The notes under the pieces were generated by a model that ran no database searches, was not told the origin of the DNA, and was given only the letters and a program-made list of their open reading frames with translations. Made by a program: the position numbers and the translations under genes. Shown here in pieces: positions 1-7,991 of a stretch of DNA of 64,000 bases. Each line of letters starts with the position of its first letter. Position 1 is the stretch's first letter. Origin of the DNA: Flavobacterium panacis (lineage in GTDB: Bacteria > Bacteroidota > Bacteroidia > Flavobacteriales > Flavobacteriaceae); contig NZ_JANKMS010000013.1 in NCBI RefSeq assembly GCF_024649945.1, positions 62,001 to 126,000 on the forward strand, read 5' to 3'.

Positions 1-589
1 GCCAGCGAGCGAGACCGTTTGCATCTGACATTAAGGTTGCACCATCTTGCTGAGTGCCATCTTTAATTTGTAAAGCTCCTTTTGTAGTGCCGTTATTTAC
101 AATTAATTTTGCTCCACTTCCTCCTGTGGGTACTGTTGTGGTTCCCACAAGGACATTACCATTTGTTGTTATTCGGGTGCGAACTGCATTGTTGGTGCGA
201 ACTGCAAAATCATTTTCGTCTGACGTACCAATAGCATTAGTACCTGGAGTTGTTGCGGTATTACCACCAATTGCCCAAGAAGTACCAGCTATACGAATCC
301 ATTTACTTCCGTTATTGTAATATTCACCAGGTGTTACCATATTGACTCCAGAGCCTGAAGTAGCAGTATTGTAAACATGCATTCCTGCTGTGTGTGCGGA
401 TAGTGGTGTTGCAATGTTGGCTGCAGATAAGGCAACATTAGGCAATAATAAGCCTTTGGTGTTACTGCCATTGGTATTGTTTAAGTCGAGTGCTGCATCT
501 TTGTTGGGGTTATTTGACGAAAACCCCACTTGTGCTTTTATGTTGTTTATGCTGTAAATTAAGAAACAGCTTAGTATATATTTTTTCAT
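1..589 (-). CDS. Surface-protein family member, C-terminus outside the window
   Basis: The reading frame starts at the ATG complement at 587-589 and runs off the left edge without a stop. It opens with a hydrophobic signal peptide ending near a KAQ cleavage site. The family block follows: an ALDLNNTNGSNTKGLLLP stretch, then a HVYNTAT...TPGEYYNNGSKWI block, a RTRITTNGNVLVGTTTVPTGG block, and finally MSDANGLARW at the edge. The same blocks occur in the three paralogs in this window. It lies 34 bp downstream of the 624-1658 paralog and looks like the third surface gene of one leftward operon. The function is unknown; export and a shaft-like repeated N-terminal region suggest a cell-surface fibre or adhesin. 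The variable head seen in the paralogs would lie beyond base 1. Confidence 0.8.
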   Translation of the reverse strand, partial: MKKYILSCFLIYSINNIKAQVGFSSNNPNKDAALDLNNTNGSNTKGLLLPNVALSAANIATPLSAHTAGMHVYNTATSGSGVNMVTPGEYYNNGSKWIRIAGTSWAIGGNTATTPGTNAIGTSDENDFAVRTNNAVRTRITTNGNVLVGTTTVPTGGSGAKLIVNNGTTKGALQIKDGTQQDGATLMSDANGLARW

Positions 590-623
590 GTCATTTAGTT
601 TAGAGCAACATTATTGATGTTGT

Positions 624-1658
624 TTAAAGTTTTATCACCACAATACTTGGCATGTAACGAGGATCTGTGCCAGCAGGTCCTGTATACCATGTGGCGACTC
701 CTGGAGTGGCTCCACCAATTGATGGACTAACACCAATTGTTAAAACATCGCCTGCGGAACAATTAACAGCTAAAAGATTAACAGTTAATGTGAAGTAAGA
801 AGTCGCAGCACTAGGAAGATAATATTCTATACCATCAACTGCGACACCATTTTTATAAAGAGAAAAATATGCTGAAATTGTTTTGCTATCAGGATTTGGT
901 CCATTTGATGTTCCCCACCATCGTATAGAAGTAATATAAGTTCCACCAGCGCCTAATTTAATAGGTTGACTGGTTTGGAGCTGAGTTGCTTTACTCCATG
1001 GAAAAGTTTGGGCAACTGTACTTCTATAAATACCGGTTCCTAAAGCGGTGTTTCCAGGCTGGAACCAAGTGCCAACTCCATTTGCATCAGATACCATTAC
1101 ACAACCGTCACATTGGCTGCCATCTTTTATTTGAACGGCTCCTGATGTAGTTCCGTTATCTATGGCAACTTTTGCATTGGTACCTCCTGTGGGTACTGTT
1201 GAGGTGTTTATTAGTATTTTACCTGCACTGTTAACTCTCATACGTTCTGTATTGTTTGTACGGACTACAAGATCAGTAGCATCAGTGGTTCCAGCAAAAT
1301 GGTTGGAGGGATTAGTCCCGCTATTGGTAGTGAGTTCCCAGCCATTATTTTGCAATTGCAACCATTTAGTGCCATCGTTATAATACTCTCCTGGAACTAC
1401 CGCTGTGTCGCCGGTTCCTGCAGTTGCTGTATTGTAAACATGCATGCCGGCGGTATGTATAGATAGTGGGAATGCATTATTCAACGCGGTTAAAGCAACT
1501 TTGGGTAAAAGTAATCCTTTTGTATTGGTGCCATCCGTTGTATTGAGATCCAATACTGCATTTTTATTTGAAGCATTGGTCGTCATTCCCGTTTGTGCCT
1601 GTATTTTTGTTAAAAATGCTATAGACGTAAGTAAGCCTATAAATATATATTTTTTCAT
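624..1658 (-). CDS. Surface-protein family member with RWWG-type C-terminal head
   Basis: A 344-residue exported protein with a signal peptide of about 21 residues ending IQA. Residues ~25-110 hold the family shaft (TNxxNKNAVLDLN, NTKGLLLPKVALT, GMHVYNTAT, PGEYYNDGTKW). Residues ~130-200 hold a TERMRVNSAGKILINTSTV block and a DGxxQCDGCVMVSDANG block. The last ~140 residues form a beta-rich head with an IRWWG motif, ending VVIKL. The head resembles that of the 1716-2735 paralog but not that of 11617-12669. No C-terminal T9SS sorting signal is seen. It is the middle gene of a three-gene run (gaps of 57 and 34 bp) downstream of the small regulator at 2879-3085. I infer a surface adhesin or fibre-like protein; no enzymatic motif is visible. 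Confidence 0.85.
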   Translation of the reverse strand: MKKYIFIGLLTSIAFLTKIQAQTGMTTNASNKNAVLDLNTTDGTNTKGLLLPKVALTALNNAFPLSIHTAGMHVYNTATAGTGDTAVVPGEYYNDGTKWLQLQNNGWELTTNSGTNPSNHFAGTTDATDLVVRTNNTERMRVNSAGKILINTSTVPTGGTNAKVAIDNGTTSGAVQIKDGSQCDGCVMVSDANGVGTWFQPGNTALGTGIYRSTVAQTFPWSKATQLQTSQPIKLGAGGTYITSIRWWGTSNGPNPDSKTISAYFSLYKNGVAVDGIEYYLPSAATSYFTLTVNLLAVNCSAGDVLTIGVSPSIGGATPGVATWYTGPAGTDPRYMPSIVVIKL

Positions 1659-1715
1659 TTTAAAGAATTTGTAAATTGTTTATTCAAGTACAAGAAAAAC
1701 GAATTCATTTTACTA

Positions 1716-2735
1716 TTATAATTTAACGACCATTACACTAGGCATCCAATTTGTTTTTGTGGTATCTACAGTTCCCGTATACCATTTTCCACCTATATTG
1801 GCCTTAACTGTAATAGTTAGTACATCATTTGCGAGACAGTTTGTAGCTACAAGATTTGTTGTGAAACAGATTCTGCCTACTGATAGTTTTGTTTCGTATT
1901 GTTGAAGAAAGTCTACTTGCACTCCGTTTTTATTCAGACCTATATCTGCTTCTACCTGAAATGCAGCGTTTGTTGTATCTGTGGCTCCCCACCATCTTAA
2001 AGAGACCATGTAATTTCCGGGTTCACTTACTTTAATGGCTTTATTGGTTTGTAAAACAGTTGCGGTTCCCACATTAAAAGTTTGAGCAGTAGTGCTATTG
2101 TAAATTCCTGTTCCTAGATCATTATTACCACCTTGAAACCATTTGGCAACACCATTGGCATCAGACATTAAAGTTGCGCCATCTGCCTGTGTTCCGTCTA
2201 ATAATTGTATAGCGCCACCTTTATTACCGTTATCAATAATGAGTTTGGCATTGGTGCCACCTGTTGGTACTGTAGAGGTTCCTATTAAAATCTGACCAGT
2301 ACTTGCCACACGCATCTGCTCAGTATTGTTTGTTTTAACCACAAAATCTTTAGCATCTGTGGTGCCTAAAAAGTTGGTTGTGGCACTGGTTCCTGCATTT
2401 CCAGTAATTGACCATAAATTGCTATCAGTCTCTGATCGTATCCATTTTGTGCCATCATTGATGTAGAGACCAGGTGTAACTCCAGTAGTTCCTGTACTTG
2501 TTGCCGTATTGTATACTTTCATTCCTGCAACATGTGTAGTCATAGGTGATGCACTTGCTGTCGAAGTGAGGGCAACTTTAGGCAACAACAAACCTTTGGT
2601 ATTGCTACCATTGCTATTGTTTAAATCTAATGCCGCATTTTTGTTTGGGGTATTAGTTGTCATACCTACTTGTGAGTAAGCGTGCATGGTAACCAAACAC
2701 CATAACGATAGTGTCAGTTTCACATAAGTTTTCAT
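1716..2735 (-). CDS. Surface-protein family member, first gene of the locus 1 run
   Basis: A 339-residue exported protein with a signal peptide ending near AYSQ. It has the same shaft blocks as its neighbours (TNTPNKNAALDLNN, NTKGLLLPKVALT, TPGLYINDGTKWI, TEQMRVASTGQILIGTSTVP, ADGATLMSDANGVAKWF). A C-terminal head carries a LRWWG motif and ends VMVVKL. It is the surface gene closest to the regulatory switch. The stop of the small regulator (2879) lies 143 bp upstream, and that gap contains the conserved hairpin at 2838-2864. The function is unknown, probably a surface structure. The ending, similar to the 624-1658 copy, suggests local gene duplication. Confidence 0.85.
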   Translation of the reverse strand: MKTYVKLTLSLWCLVTMHAYSQVGMTTNTPNKNAALDLNNSNGSNTKGLLLPKVALTSTASASPMTTHVAGMKVYNTATSTGTTGVTPGLYINDGTKWIRSETDSNLWSITGNAGTSATTNFLGTTDAKDFVVKTNNTEQMRVASTGQILIGTSTVPTGGTNAKLIIDNGNKGGAIQLLDGTQADGATLMSDANGVAKWFQGGNNDLGTGIYNSTTAQTFNVGTATVLQTNKAIKVSEPGNYMVSLRWWGATDTTNAAFQVEADIGLNKNGVQVDFLQQYETKLSVGRICFTTNLVATNCLANDVLTITVKANIGGKWYTGTVDTTKTNWMPSVMVVKL

Positions 2736-2837
2736 AAAAATTGAATAATAATGTTGTTAGTAAAATACTTTATTTCCCATAAAGGAAATTCCAATTTCAA
2801 CTTGTTTTTGTCTTGGGGAATACTCAAATTTTAGACA

Positions 2838-2864
2838 TGTTTCCGGAAGTGGTATTTGGAAACA
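2838..2864 (-). promoter_or_regulatory. Hairpin with conserved loop between regulator and surface genes (locus 1)
   Basis: A 7-bp stem (TGTTTCC pairing with GGAAACA) encloses 13 bases whose minus-strand reading includes AAATACCACTTC. The same loop appears at 12774-12801 in locus 2 with a different but still fully paired stem. It lies 14 bp after the stop of the small regulator and ~100 bp before the surface-gene start. No T-tract follows on the minus strand, so it is not a normal terminator. It may be a 5'-leader RNA structure or a protein-binding inverted repeat. Confidence 0.55.
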
Positions 2865-2878
2865 AATAGAGTAGAGGC

Positions 2879-3085
2879 TTATAAATTGTTAATCTGGTTT
2901 TGGATCGCTTTTATGGCTTCGTTGCTTAGTTTGTTGTACTCGGCTTTTAGTTTGTCACATATAATGCCAGAGCGATCTCCGCGAATAGCCTTTCGAATGT
3001 AATCGTAAGAATATCCGTACTTGTCTTTTAGAATCTTTAGGACATCTTGATTATAACTTGATTTTGTTTTCATATTTTTGTCCAT
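2879..3085 (-). CDS. Small Cro-like DNA-binding protein (locus 1)
   Basis: A 68-residue basic protein with the pattern YNQDVLKILKDKYG...DYIRKAIRGDR, then a helix ending KLKAEYNKL. The KYGYSYDYIRKAIRGDR stretch looks like a helix-turn-helix with a basic recognition helix. Two paralogs lie at locus 2 (12830-13036, same length, and 13120-13374), sharing KYG, Y(I/V)R, G and the final K-x-x-Y-x-x-L spacing. It is transcribed divergently from the CI-like gene at 3176 and precedes the surface genes on the same strand. Size, orientation and divergent partner are those of a phage Cro-type protein. That role is inferred; the family is not one I can name. Confidence 0.65.
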   Translation of the reverse strand: MDKNMKTKSSYNQDVLKILKDKYGYSYDYIRKAIRGDRSGIICDKLKAEYNKLSNEAIKAIQNQINNL

Positions 3086-3110
3086 TGCTTACTTTGTCTT
3101 AAAGATGGGA

Positions 3111-3141
3111 CAAAATTAATAAGATATTTTCTAAAAAGCAA
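3111..3141 (-). promoter_or_regulatory. Promoter of the small regulator/surface genes (locus 1)
   Basis: Read on the minus strand, TTG (3141-3139), 20 bp, then TAATTTTG (3118-3111). This fits the Bacteroidetes pattern TTG plus TAnnTTTG. The start codon of the small regulator lies ~26 bp downstream. The operator-like box 3125-3133 falls inside the spacer. Confidence 0.55.
3125..3133. promoter_or_regulatory. Operator-like box 1, locus 1
   Basis: TATTTTCTA, inside the spacer of the leftward promoter (3111-3141). Its partner box starts exactly 31 bp further on, matching the spacing of the two boxes in locus 2. The extended form AGA-N5-TCT is a short inverted repeat. Confidence 0.5.
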
Positions 3142-3155
3142 AACAAAAAGTAAGA

Positions 3156-3164
3156 TTTTTTCTA
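3156..3164. promoter_or_regulatory. Operator-like box 2, locus 1
   Basis: TTTTTTCTA, one base different from box 1. It starts 31 bp from box 1 and ends 11 bp before the ATG of the CI-like gene. Together with box 1 it forms the direct repeat AAGAT(A/T)TTTTCTAAAAA. It is suited to autoregulation of the rightward gene. Confidence 0.5.
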
Positions 3165-3175
3165 AAAAATGCTGT

Positions 3176-3859
3176 ATGGCAGAAAACACAATACATAGAA
3201 TTAAAAAATATATCGATTCAAAAGGAATTAAAGTAAGTGTTTTGGAGCGGGAAGTTGGAATGTCTAATGGTTCTTTTGCGAGTCAGCTAAAGAATAATAA
3301 AACCATCGGAGTTGATAAGTTAGAAAATATCTTAAGGAAATATACAGATGTCAACCCTGAATGGCTTCTGACAGGTAATGGAAGTATGCTTAAAGCAGAA
3401 TCTATAGGAAATGATAATGATAATTTGAAACTAAAGACAGATTTCGAAATTCCAGTTTACAACGTCCGTACCATTGCCGGAATCGTTGATTTATTGGGAG
3501 AAACAAAAACACAAGTGCCAGTAAATTTTATCAGTATACCCGAAATTTCAGAATCTGATGGCGCTTTGTATGTTACAGGCGATAATATGTATCCGTTACT
3601 AAATAGCGGCGACATTGTGGTTTTTAAGAAAATTAAAGTCCCACGAAATAACATTCTTTGGGGCGAGATGTATCTGGTTTATGTAAACAATGACGGAAAT
3701 GATTTTTTCTTTACCAGTTTTTTAAATAAGTCCGATCGCGATTCTTATGTGCAGTTTGTTTCACAAAATCCTCATCATCAAATGGTCGAGTTTCCTATAA
3801 GCAGTATTAAGGCACTTGCCTTGGTCAAGGCTTCGGTTAGGGTGAATGTACAGTTTTAA
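3176..3859 (+). CDS. CI-like transcriptional regulator: XRE HTH plus S24/LexA-like domain (locus 1)
   Basis: 227 residues. Residues ~1-70 form an XRE-type helix-turn-helix ending in the typical NPEWLLTGNGSML. Residues ~90-227 match the S24/LexA/CI fold: PVYNVRTIAGIVD, LYVTGDNMYPLLNSGDIVV, LWGEMYLVYV and a KALALVKASVRV tail. The catalytic serine of the GDSM motif is Asn137. The position of the catalytic lysine, aligned by eye, is Ser181 or Thr180. Self-cleavage is therefore unlikely, although an A101-G102 pair sits where LexA-type cleavage occurs. A paralog lies at 13458-14180. It is divergent from the Cro-sized gene at 2879 with operator-like boxes between. It probably represses the leftward small regulator and surface genes; what releases it is unknown. 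Confidence 0.85.
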   Translation: MAENTIHRIKKYIDSKGIKVSVLEREVGMSNGSFASQLKNNKTIGVDKLENILRKYTDVNPEWLLTGNGSMLKAESIGNDNDNLKLKTDFEIPVYNVRTIAGIVDLLGETKTQVPVNFISIPEISESDGALYVTGDNMYPLLNSGDIVVFKKIKVPRNNILWGEMYLVYVNNDGNDFFFTSFLNKSDRDSYVQFVSQNPHHQMVEFPISSIKALALVKASVRVNVQF

Positions 3860-3938
3860 ACTTCTTTTTTTGATTTGTTATCCTGAGGAACGAAAGATCA
3901 CACAAGTGACTTCGTAAAGTAACACCGTCCAGTATGAA

Positions 3939-3984
3939 AAAAATGGGATGTCCAATTGTTACCAGCAATTTGAGATCCCATTTT
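3939..3984 (+). terminator. Hairpin after the CI-like gene, locus 1
   Basis: AAAAATGGGAT pairs with ATCCCATTTT across an interior partly paired CAATTG...CAATTTG. It lies 80 bp after the stop and is a plausible terminator. Confidence 0.45.
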
Positions 3985-4096
3985 ATGTTCCAAAAAAAAA
4001 GTGACAAAATTTAAAAAAGCTCTCTTGATGAAAACTAAATTTTAAACTAAAAATTATTCACAGCAATATTAGCACTATAAATTATTGTGGCTATGC

Positions 4097-4114
4097 GTAT
4101 TTATACGGTTTTTT
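4097..4114. repeat. 18-bp direct repeat, copy 1
   Basis: GTATTTATACGGTTTTTT, identical to 7992-8009 and in the same orientation. With the preceding C it contains the inverted repeat CGTAT-TT-ATACG. The two copies bracket the genes at 4162-7926. Confidence 0.6.
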
Positions 4115-4161
4115 GTTTTAAACAACTAAGATTCCAATTTGCTGAGATGCTAAGTACTGAA

Positions 4162-4629
4162 TTAACTAATGGATTCTGATTTTTTGAGCTCGATTACTCC
4201 CTGAACATATTTGATTAATTCTTCTTTAGTTACAGAAAAAGCAGCCTTTTCTTCTTCAGTATGAAAATACAAATTGGCAATGCTTTCAGCATCCATGTTT
4301 TGATTGAGGTAATGATCTTCTGCATAACGTATCAGATGATCTACAAAAAGTTCACGTTGTTTGCCTTTTTCAATAGTTTCTTTGTCGCCTTCTTTAATTT
4401 TTTCGATTACAGATTCGGGTAAATCTATAGTTAGATACATACAATCTACAGCGACTTTTGAAAGCATTTCTTTAGATACCCTTCCTTCTGCGTTGCAATA
4501 GGCGCAAGGAGCGGGAACCCATTTTAAGTGTCTTTTTAAGCGAGTAATATCTTCCCAATCGACGAAACCTTTTCCAAGACACCTTGGACACTCGATATCG
4601 GATCGTTTAAAAAAATTAAAAATGCTCAT
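4162..4629 (-). CDS. Zinc-ribbon (DnaJ-like CxxC) protein of unknown function
   Basis: 155 residues. Near the N-terminus two CxxC pairs (C14/C17 in CPRCLGKGF and C42/C45 in CAYCNAEGR) with glycine-rich followers resemble the zinc-binding repeats of DnaJ. The rest is charged and helical (residues 60-150) with no recognised motif. There is no signal peptide, so it is probably cytosolic. It follows the 1022-residue gene on the same strand, but a strong terminator (4805-4837) and a ~230-bp gap separate them, so the two need not be co-transcribed. It may be a small zinc-dependent scaffold or regulator; that is a guess from the CxxC pairs alone. Confidence 0.7.
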   Translation of the reverse strand: MSIFNFFKRSDIECPRCLGKGFVDWEDITRLKRHLKWVPAPCAYCNAEGRVSKEMLSKVAVDCMYLTIDLPESVIEKIKEGDKETIEKGKQRELFVDHLIRYAEDHYLNQNMDAESIANLYFHTEEEKAAFSVTKEELIKYVQGVIELKKSESIS

Positions 4630-4804
4630 GGCTGTACAAAATTCTTATAATGCTAATTTAGGTAATTAAGTAAGAAAAGTTGTTTGGGTCTTTGTTTTTT
4701 TTGAAGAAAAGAATTAACAAATGTTGTTGATTTGTTTTTTTGTACTGTAGGGTAAGAAAGTGTAAAGTAGATCCAGTTAAAGAGAGAAATCATGTTAAAA
4801 AAAT

Positions 4805-4837
4805 AAGTCTCACATCAAGGAAATTAATGTGAGACTT
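4805..4837 (-). terminator. Terminator of the 1022-residue gene
   Basis: AAGTCTCACAT pairs with ATGTGAGACTT around 11 bases. On the minus strand it is followed by TTATTTTTTT. It lies 21 bp past the stop of 4858-7926. Confidence 0.8.
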
Positions 4838-4857
4838 AAAAAAAAGTAAAGATTCAG

Positions 4858-7800
4858 TTATTTTTTGTTTCCTAGTTTTTGTAAATACTCACCCAGGGGA
4901 ATGTCTAGTCCAATTCCCCAAAAAGCATTATCTCCAAATTTAGCATCTTTCACAAAAGGAAAACCTAAAATTAAATTAACATCTAATGCATTGTAAAAAC
5001 GTAAGCCTAATCCAGCTCCAATATGAGGAAAGTCAAAGTTTTGATTGGTAGTAGTATTTGCTAATGTATAAAGTAATCCGGCTCCATATACTATTCCATA
5101 AAATTCATTTATAAAAGGAGCTTTTTTATTTAAATAGACATCATTTTTAATTACATTTTCATATCCTTCAAAACGTTTGAAGTTTGCTATTCGCCATTTT
5201 ACTCCAATTTTTTCTGAAGCAAAACTTATATTTTTGATTTCTTCTCCATCTGAAAATTTGAAATTTTTAAAGAAAAAATTTTGATTTAGTCCTAAACTTA
5301 AATACAATGAAAAAACCGATTTGTTATTTCTGTCATAGTATTGTTGTAATTCAGTAAGAAATGAAGCAACATCAATTTCTACATATTCTTCTGAAGGATT
5401 GATTAGAGTGTATTTTTTTATAGCATTGATAAAAAGGGTATAGCTATCTTTGAATTCACCATCAGGAAGATTGTCCTCTATTTTTTTGCTTCCATCTCTT
5501 AAAAGATTAACAATACTTTGATAGGTTTCTGCCTCGTCAAGTTTATTTAAATTAGCAATGAATTCGAATAAATTCATTAGTTCGTCATCGTATTCTATAA
5601 TTTCATTAATTTTTTGTAATGCCCTGATTTTTAATAGAGGAATTATAATTTTGTTCTGTTTTATGATTGAGTTGTAAACTTCATCGTTGTCTCTGTCTCT
5701 TATTTTAAGTTCTACCATTTTTTCATTAATGTAATTGTCCAAATAAACAATATCACTCATTTGAACATCATTATTATTAATCAGAGATTTTATTTTGCTA
5801 TGGAGATTTGATAGAATTTTGGAGGCTTTGGAAATTGTAATTGAATCCAAATTGACCGTTTTAAAGCTATCAATCTTTGCTTCTTCCAATATAGAAGTTA
5901 AATATCTATTATAAAAATCATCTGATTGTGTTATTACTAGGTATTTGTCGTTTATCTGTGACTTAATATCTTTCTCAATATTTTTTCGTGCGACATTTTT
6001 TTTATCGATTTCGGTGATTAGCGTCTTCTTTAATTCTTCAATTTTGTTTATATCATCATTGAATTTTGATGAATCAACATTAAAATAATTATCATCTATT
6101 AAATTATTGATTTTTATTTCATTGATAGCACTTAATTTGTCATCGGGATATTGATATACAATGTATTCTTTTAATTTAATAGCATCATTTAAGATTTCAA
6201 TGACTAAATTGTTTTTATACTTTTTAGCAAAATCTGGTAGGATGTCTATCTTAGAATTCAATTTGATAATTGAGCTGTTAATGTTTGCCTTAAAAGGATC
6301 TAAAGAACTATTTTCTAAAGCGATTAGTTTAGATAATTGTTTATCTGGAAATTCAAATAATTTTACAGGATTTAATTTTATTAAATCATTAGTTAATTTT
6401 TTTATATCAGAGTCTATATTGGTTGTGCTGCTGTTAAAAGATTCTAATGATTTTTGATAAGTTAAGGATTCCTTGTACGCGGTGATTTTATCGCAGATGT
6501 TACAATCTAAAGAAGGAATTGAGATTTTTTTAGGAGTTTTTGCAATAGTGTTATAGTTTATTAAGGTGATAGAGTTTTCTAAGACAGCTATTTCATCTAA
6601 TGTGTTTTTTATTTTTAAATCAGGGGTATCGGATTTTTCATTAATCATTTGTATTAAATAATTCACACTAATATCTTGGAGATTTTTTTTTATATCTAAA
6701 ACAGTTTTTCCCTTATTCTTTTTCAAGAATTCATTGATGATATCATAATTTTGAACATAAGGTCTGATTTTTTTACAGATGTTTATCTTTAAATCATCCA
6801 AACTTTCTCTGAATTTTTTTTCAATTTCATCATTTTTTAAGCTTGAATAAAATTGACCAGATCGATAATCTATTTGGTTTTTAAAAAAACCTTTTTTTTG
6901 TAATTCAGGTATGTCAGATAAGGATAAACTAACTACGTCAAGTAATATCCCAAAGGGGATTTCAAGAGGATCTCGTGAATATTGTTTTTTTAAAAAAAAT
7001 AGTTTTTCTTCAACTGTGGATTTTAAACTACTTTCGTCAATTGGTTTTGTTTTATTCTTGCTTAATGTGTTAAGTTCGGAAAAAGAATTGTTTAGATCTT
7101 TTAAAGAGCTGTATAGTGAAATGATACTTTTGTCTTTTGGATGTGTAGTAATATATTTTTGCATTACGCTTAATGTAACTGAAGCAGAGTCCAATTTTAT
7201 AAAATCAGTATTATTGGAAAGGTTTTTAATAATTTTTTCTGATCCAATTTTGTTGTCTTCAATAATAGTGCTGTTGGTGCTTGATATATCTTTTCTTAAA
7301 GTTAGTCGAGCAAGCTTTTTTTTGTATTTAGTAGCTTTGCTTTTTTTGTAAACCAATTTATCAAGATCTTTTTCGTTAGTGATTTTGTCGATATTTACTA
7401 ATCCCGTGTTGAAATCTTTTTCGTGAGTCTTGATTAATTCTTCCCAGTTATCTCTGCTTTTTTTTCTTTTAAGTTCATCTGCTTTTTCTTTGATGGTTTT
7501 TTCTTGATAAAATGGAGACTGAATTTTGTAATTACAATATGCTTTATTTGCATTAATAAGTTCTTTATCATTAGATTTTATTATCGCATAAGTAACTCCT
7601 AAAGACAAAGCGTAATTTGTAGTTAGTTCAAGAATTTCTTTTTCAATAACCTGCGGATTTTTTTCGTTTAATAAAACATTTAAGCAGTTTTGCACATAGT
7701 ATTTTGTTGTGAAATTAGCCTCAGGAAACATTTTAAACATAAACCTTTTGAGTGCTTCTTGTTTGAGTTCTTTTTGTTTACTCATGATAATTTCAGTTAG

Positions 7801-7926
7801 AACTTCTACATCAATGGTTCCCTTGTTCATTGTTAATTTTTCAAGTCCAACGGCTAGTGTAGGATTGACTTGGGCAAACACAAAGGATTGTAGCAATAAA
7901 AATGCTATTAGTAATAATTTTTTCAT
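4858..7926 (-). CDS. Large exported helical protein with barrel-like C-terminus, unrecognised
   Basis: 1022 residues with a clear signal peptide (hydrophobic core, cleavage near FVFAQ). Residues ~20-860 are lysine-, asparagine- and isoleucine-rich, predicted mostly helical, with many charged heptad-like stretches and no recognised domain; one CxxC (NICDK) is visible. The last ~150 residues change character: alternating hydrophobic/aromatic strands with glycine turns (YGIVYGAGLLYTLA, IGAGLGLRFYNALDVNLILGF, FWGIGLDIPLGEYL) suggest outer-membrane beta strands. The coding sequence is visibly more AT-rich than the housekeeping genes further right, which may reflect horizontal acquisition. No homologue comes to mind. 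It could be an outer-membrane-anchored filament or spacer. Confidence 0.75.
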   Translation of the reverse strand: MKKLLLIAFLLLQSFVFAQVNPTLAVGLEKLTMNKGTIDVEVLTEIIMSKQKELKQEALKRFMFKMFPEANFTTKYYVQNCLNVLLNEKNPQVIEKEILELTTNYALSLGVTYAIIKSNDKELINANKAYCNYKIQSPFYQEKTIKEKADELKRKKSRDNWEELIKTHEKDFNTGLVNIDKITNEKDLDKLVYKKSKATKYKKKLARLTLRKDISSTNSTIIEDNKIGSEKIIKNLSNNTDFIKLDSASVTLSVMQKYITTHPKDKSIISLYSSLKDLNNSFSELNTLSKNKTKPIDESSLKSTVEEKLFFLKKQYSRDPLEIPFGILLDVVSLSLSDIPELQKKGFFKNQIDYRSGQFYSSLKNDEIEKKFRESLDDLKINICKKIRPYVQNYDIINEFLKKNKGKTVLDIKKNLQDISVNYLIQMINEKSDTPDLKIKNTLDEIAVLENSITLINYNTIAKTPKKISIPSLDCNICDKITAYKESLTYQKSLESFNSSTTNIDSDIKKLTNDLIKLNPVKLFEFPDKQLSKLIALENSSLDPFKANINSSIIKLNSKIDILPDFAKKYKNNLVIEILNDAIKLKEYIVYQYPDDKLSAINEIKINNLIDDNYFNVDSSKFNDDINKIEELKKTLITEIDKKNVARKNIEKDIKSQINDKYLVITQSDDFYNRYLTSILEEAKIDSFKTVNLDSITISKASKILSNLHSKIKSLINNNDVQMSDIVYLDNYINEKMVELKIRDRDNDEVYNSIIKQNKIIIPLLKIRALQKINEIIEYDDELMNLFEFIANLNKLDEAETYQSIVNLLRDGSKKIEDNLPDGEFKDSYTLFINAIKKYTLINPSEEYVEIDVASFLTELQQYYDRNNKSVFSLYLSLGLNQNFFFKNFKFSDGEEIKNISFASEKIGVKWRIANFKRFEGYENVIKNDVYLNKKAPFINEFYGIVYGAGLLYTLANTTTNQNFDFPHIGAGLGLRFYNALDVNLILGFPFVKDAKFGDNAFWGIGLDIPLGEYLQKLGNKK

Positions 7927-7991
7927 AATTGGTTGTTTTAGATTTATTTTTGGTACAACAACATTACCAAAATTCCAAAAAATCGCACCAA

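Larger units (their letters stand above)
3860..4161. other. Gene-free stretch after the locus 1 regulator
   Basis: It holds a dispersed-looking piece (ATCCTGAGGAACGAAAGATC, 3882-3901), the hairpin at 3939-3984 and the 18-bp element at 4097-4114. I see no coding potential. Confidence 0.6.

Noticed and set aside
6911..7351. 146-codon plus-strand frame inside the 1022-residue gene
   Set aside because: It is opposite a well-formed exported protein gene. Leucine/serine-rich composition is what antisense of Lys/Asp-rich coding gives.
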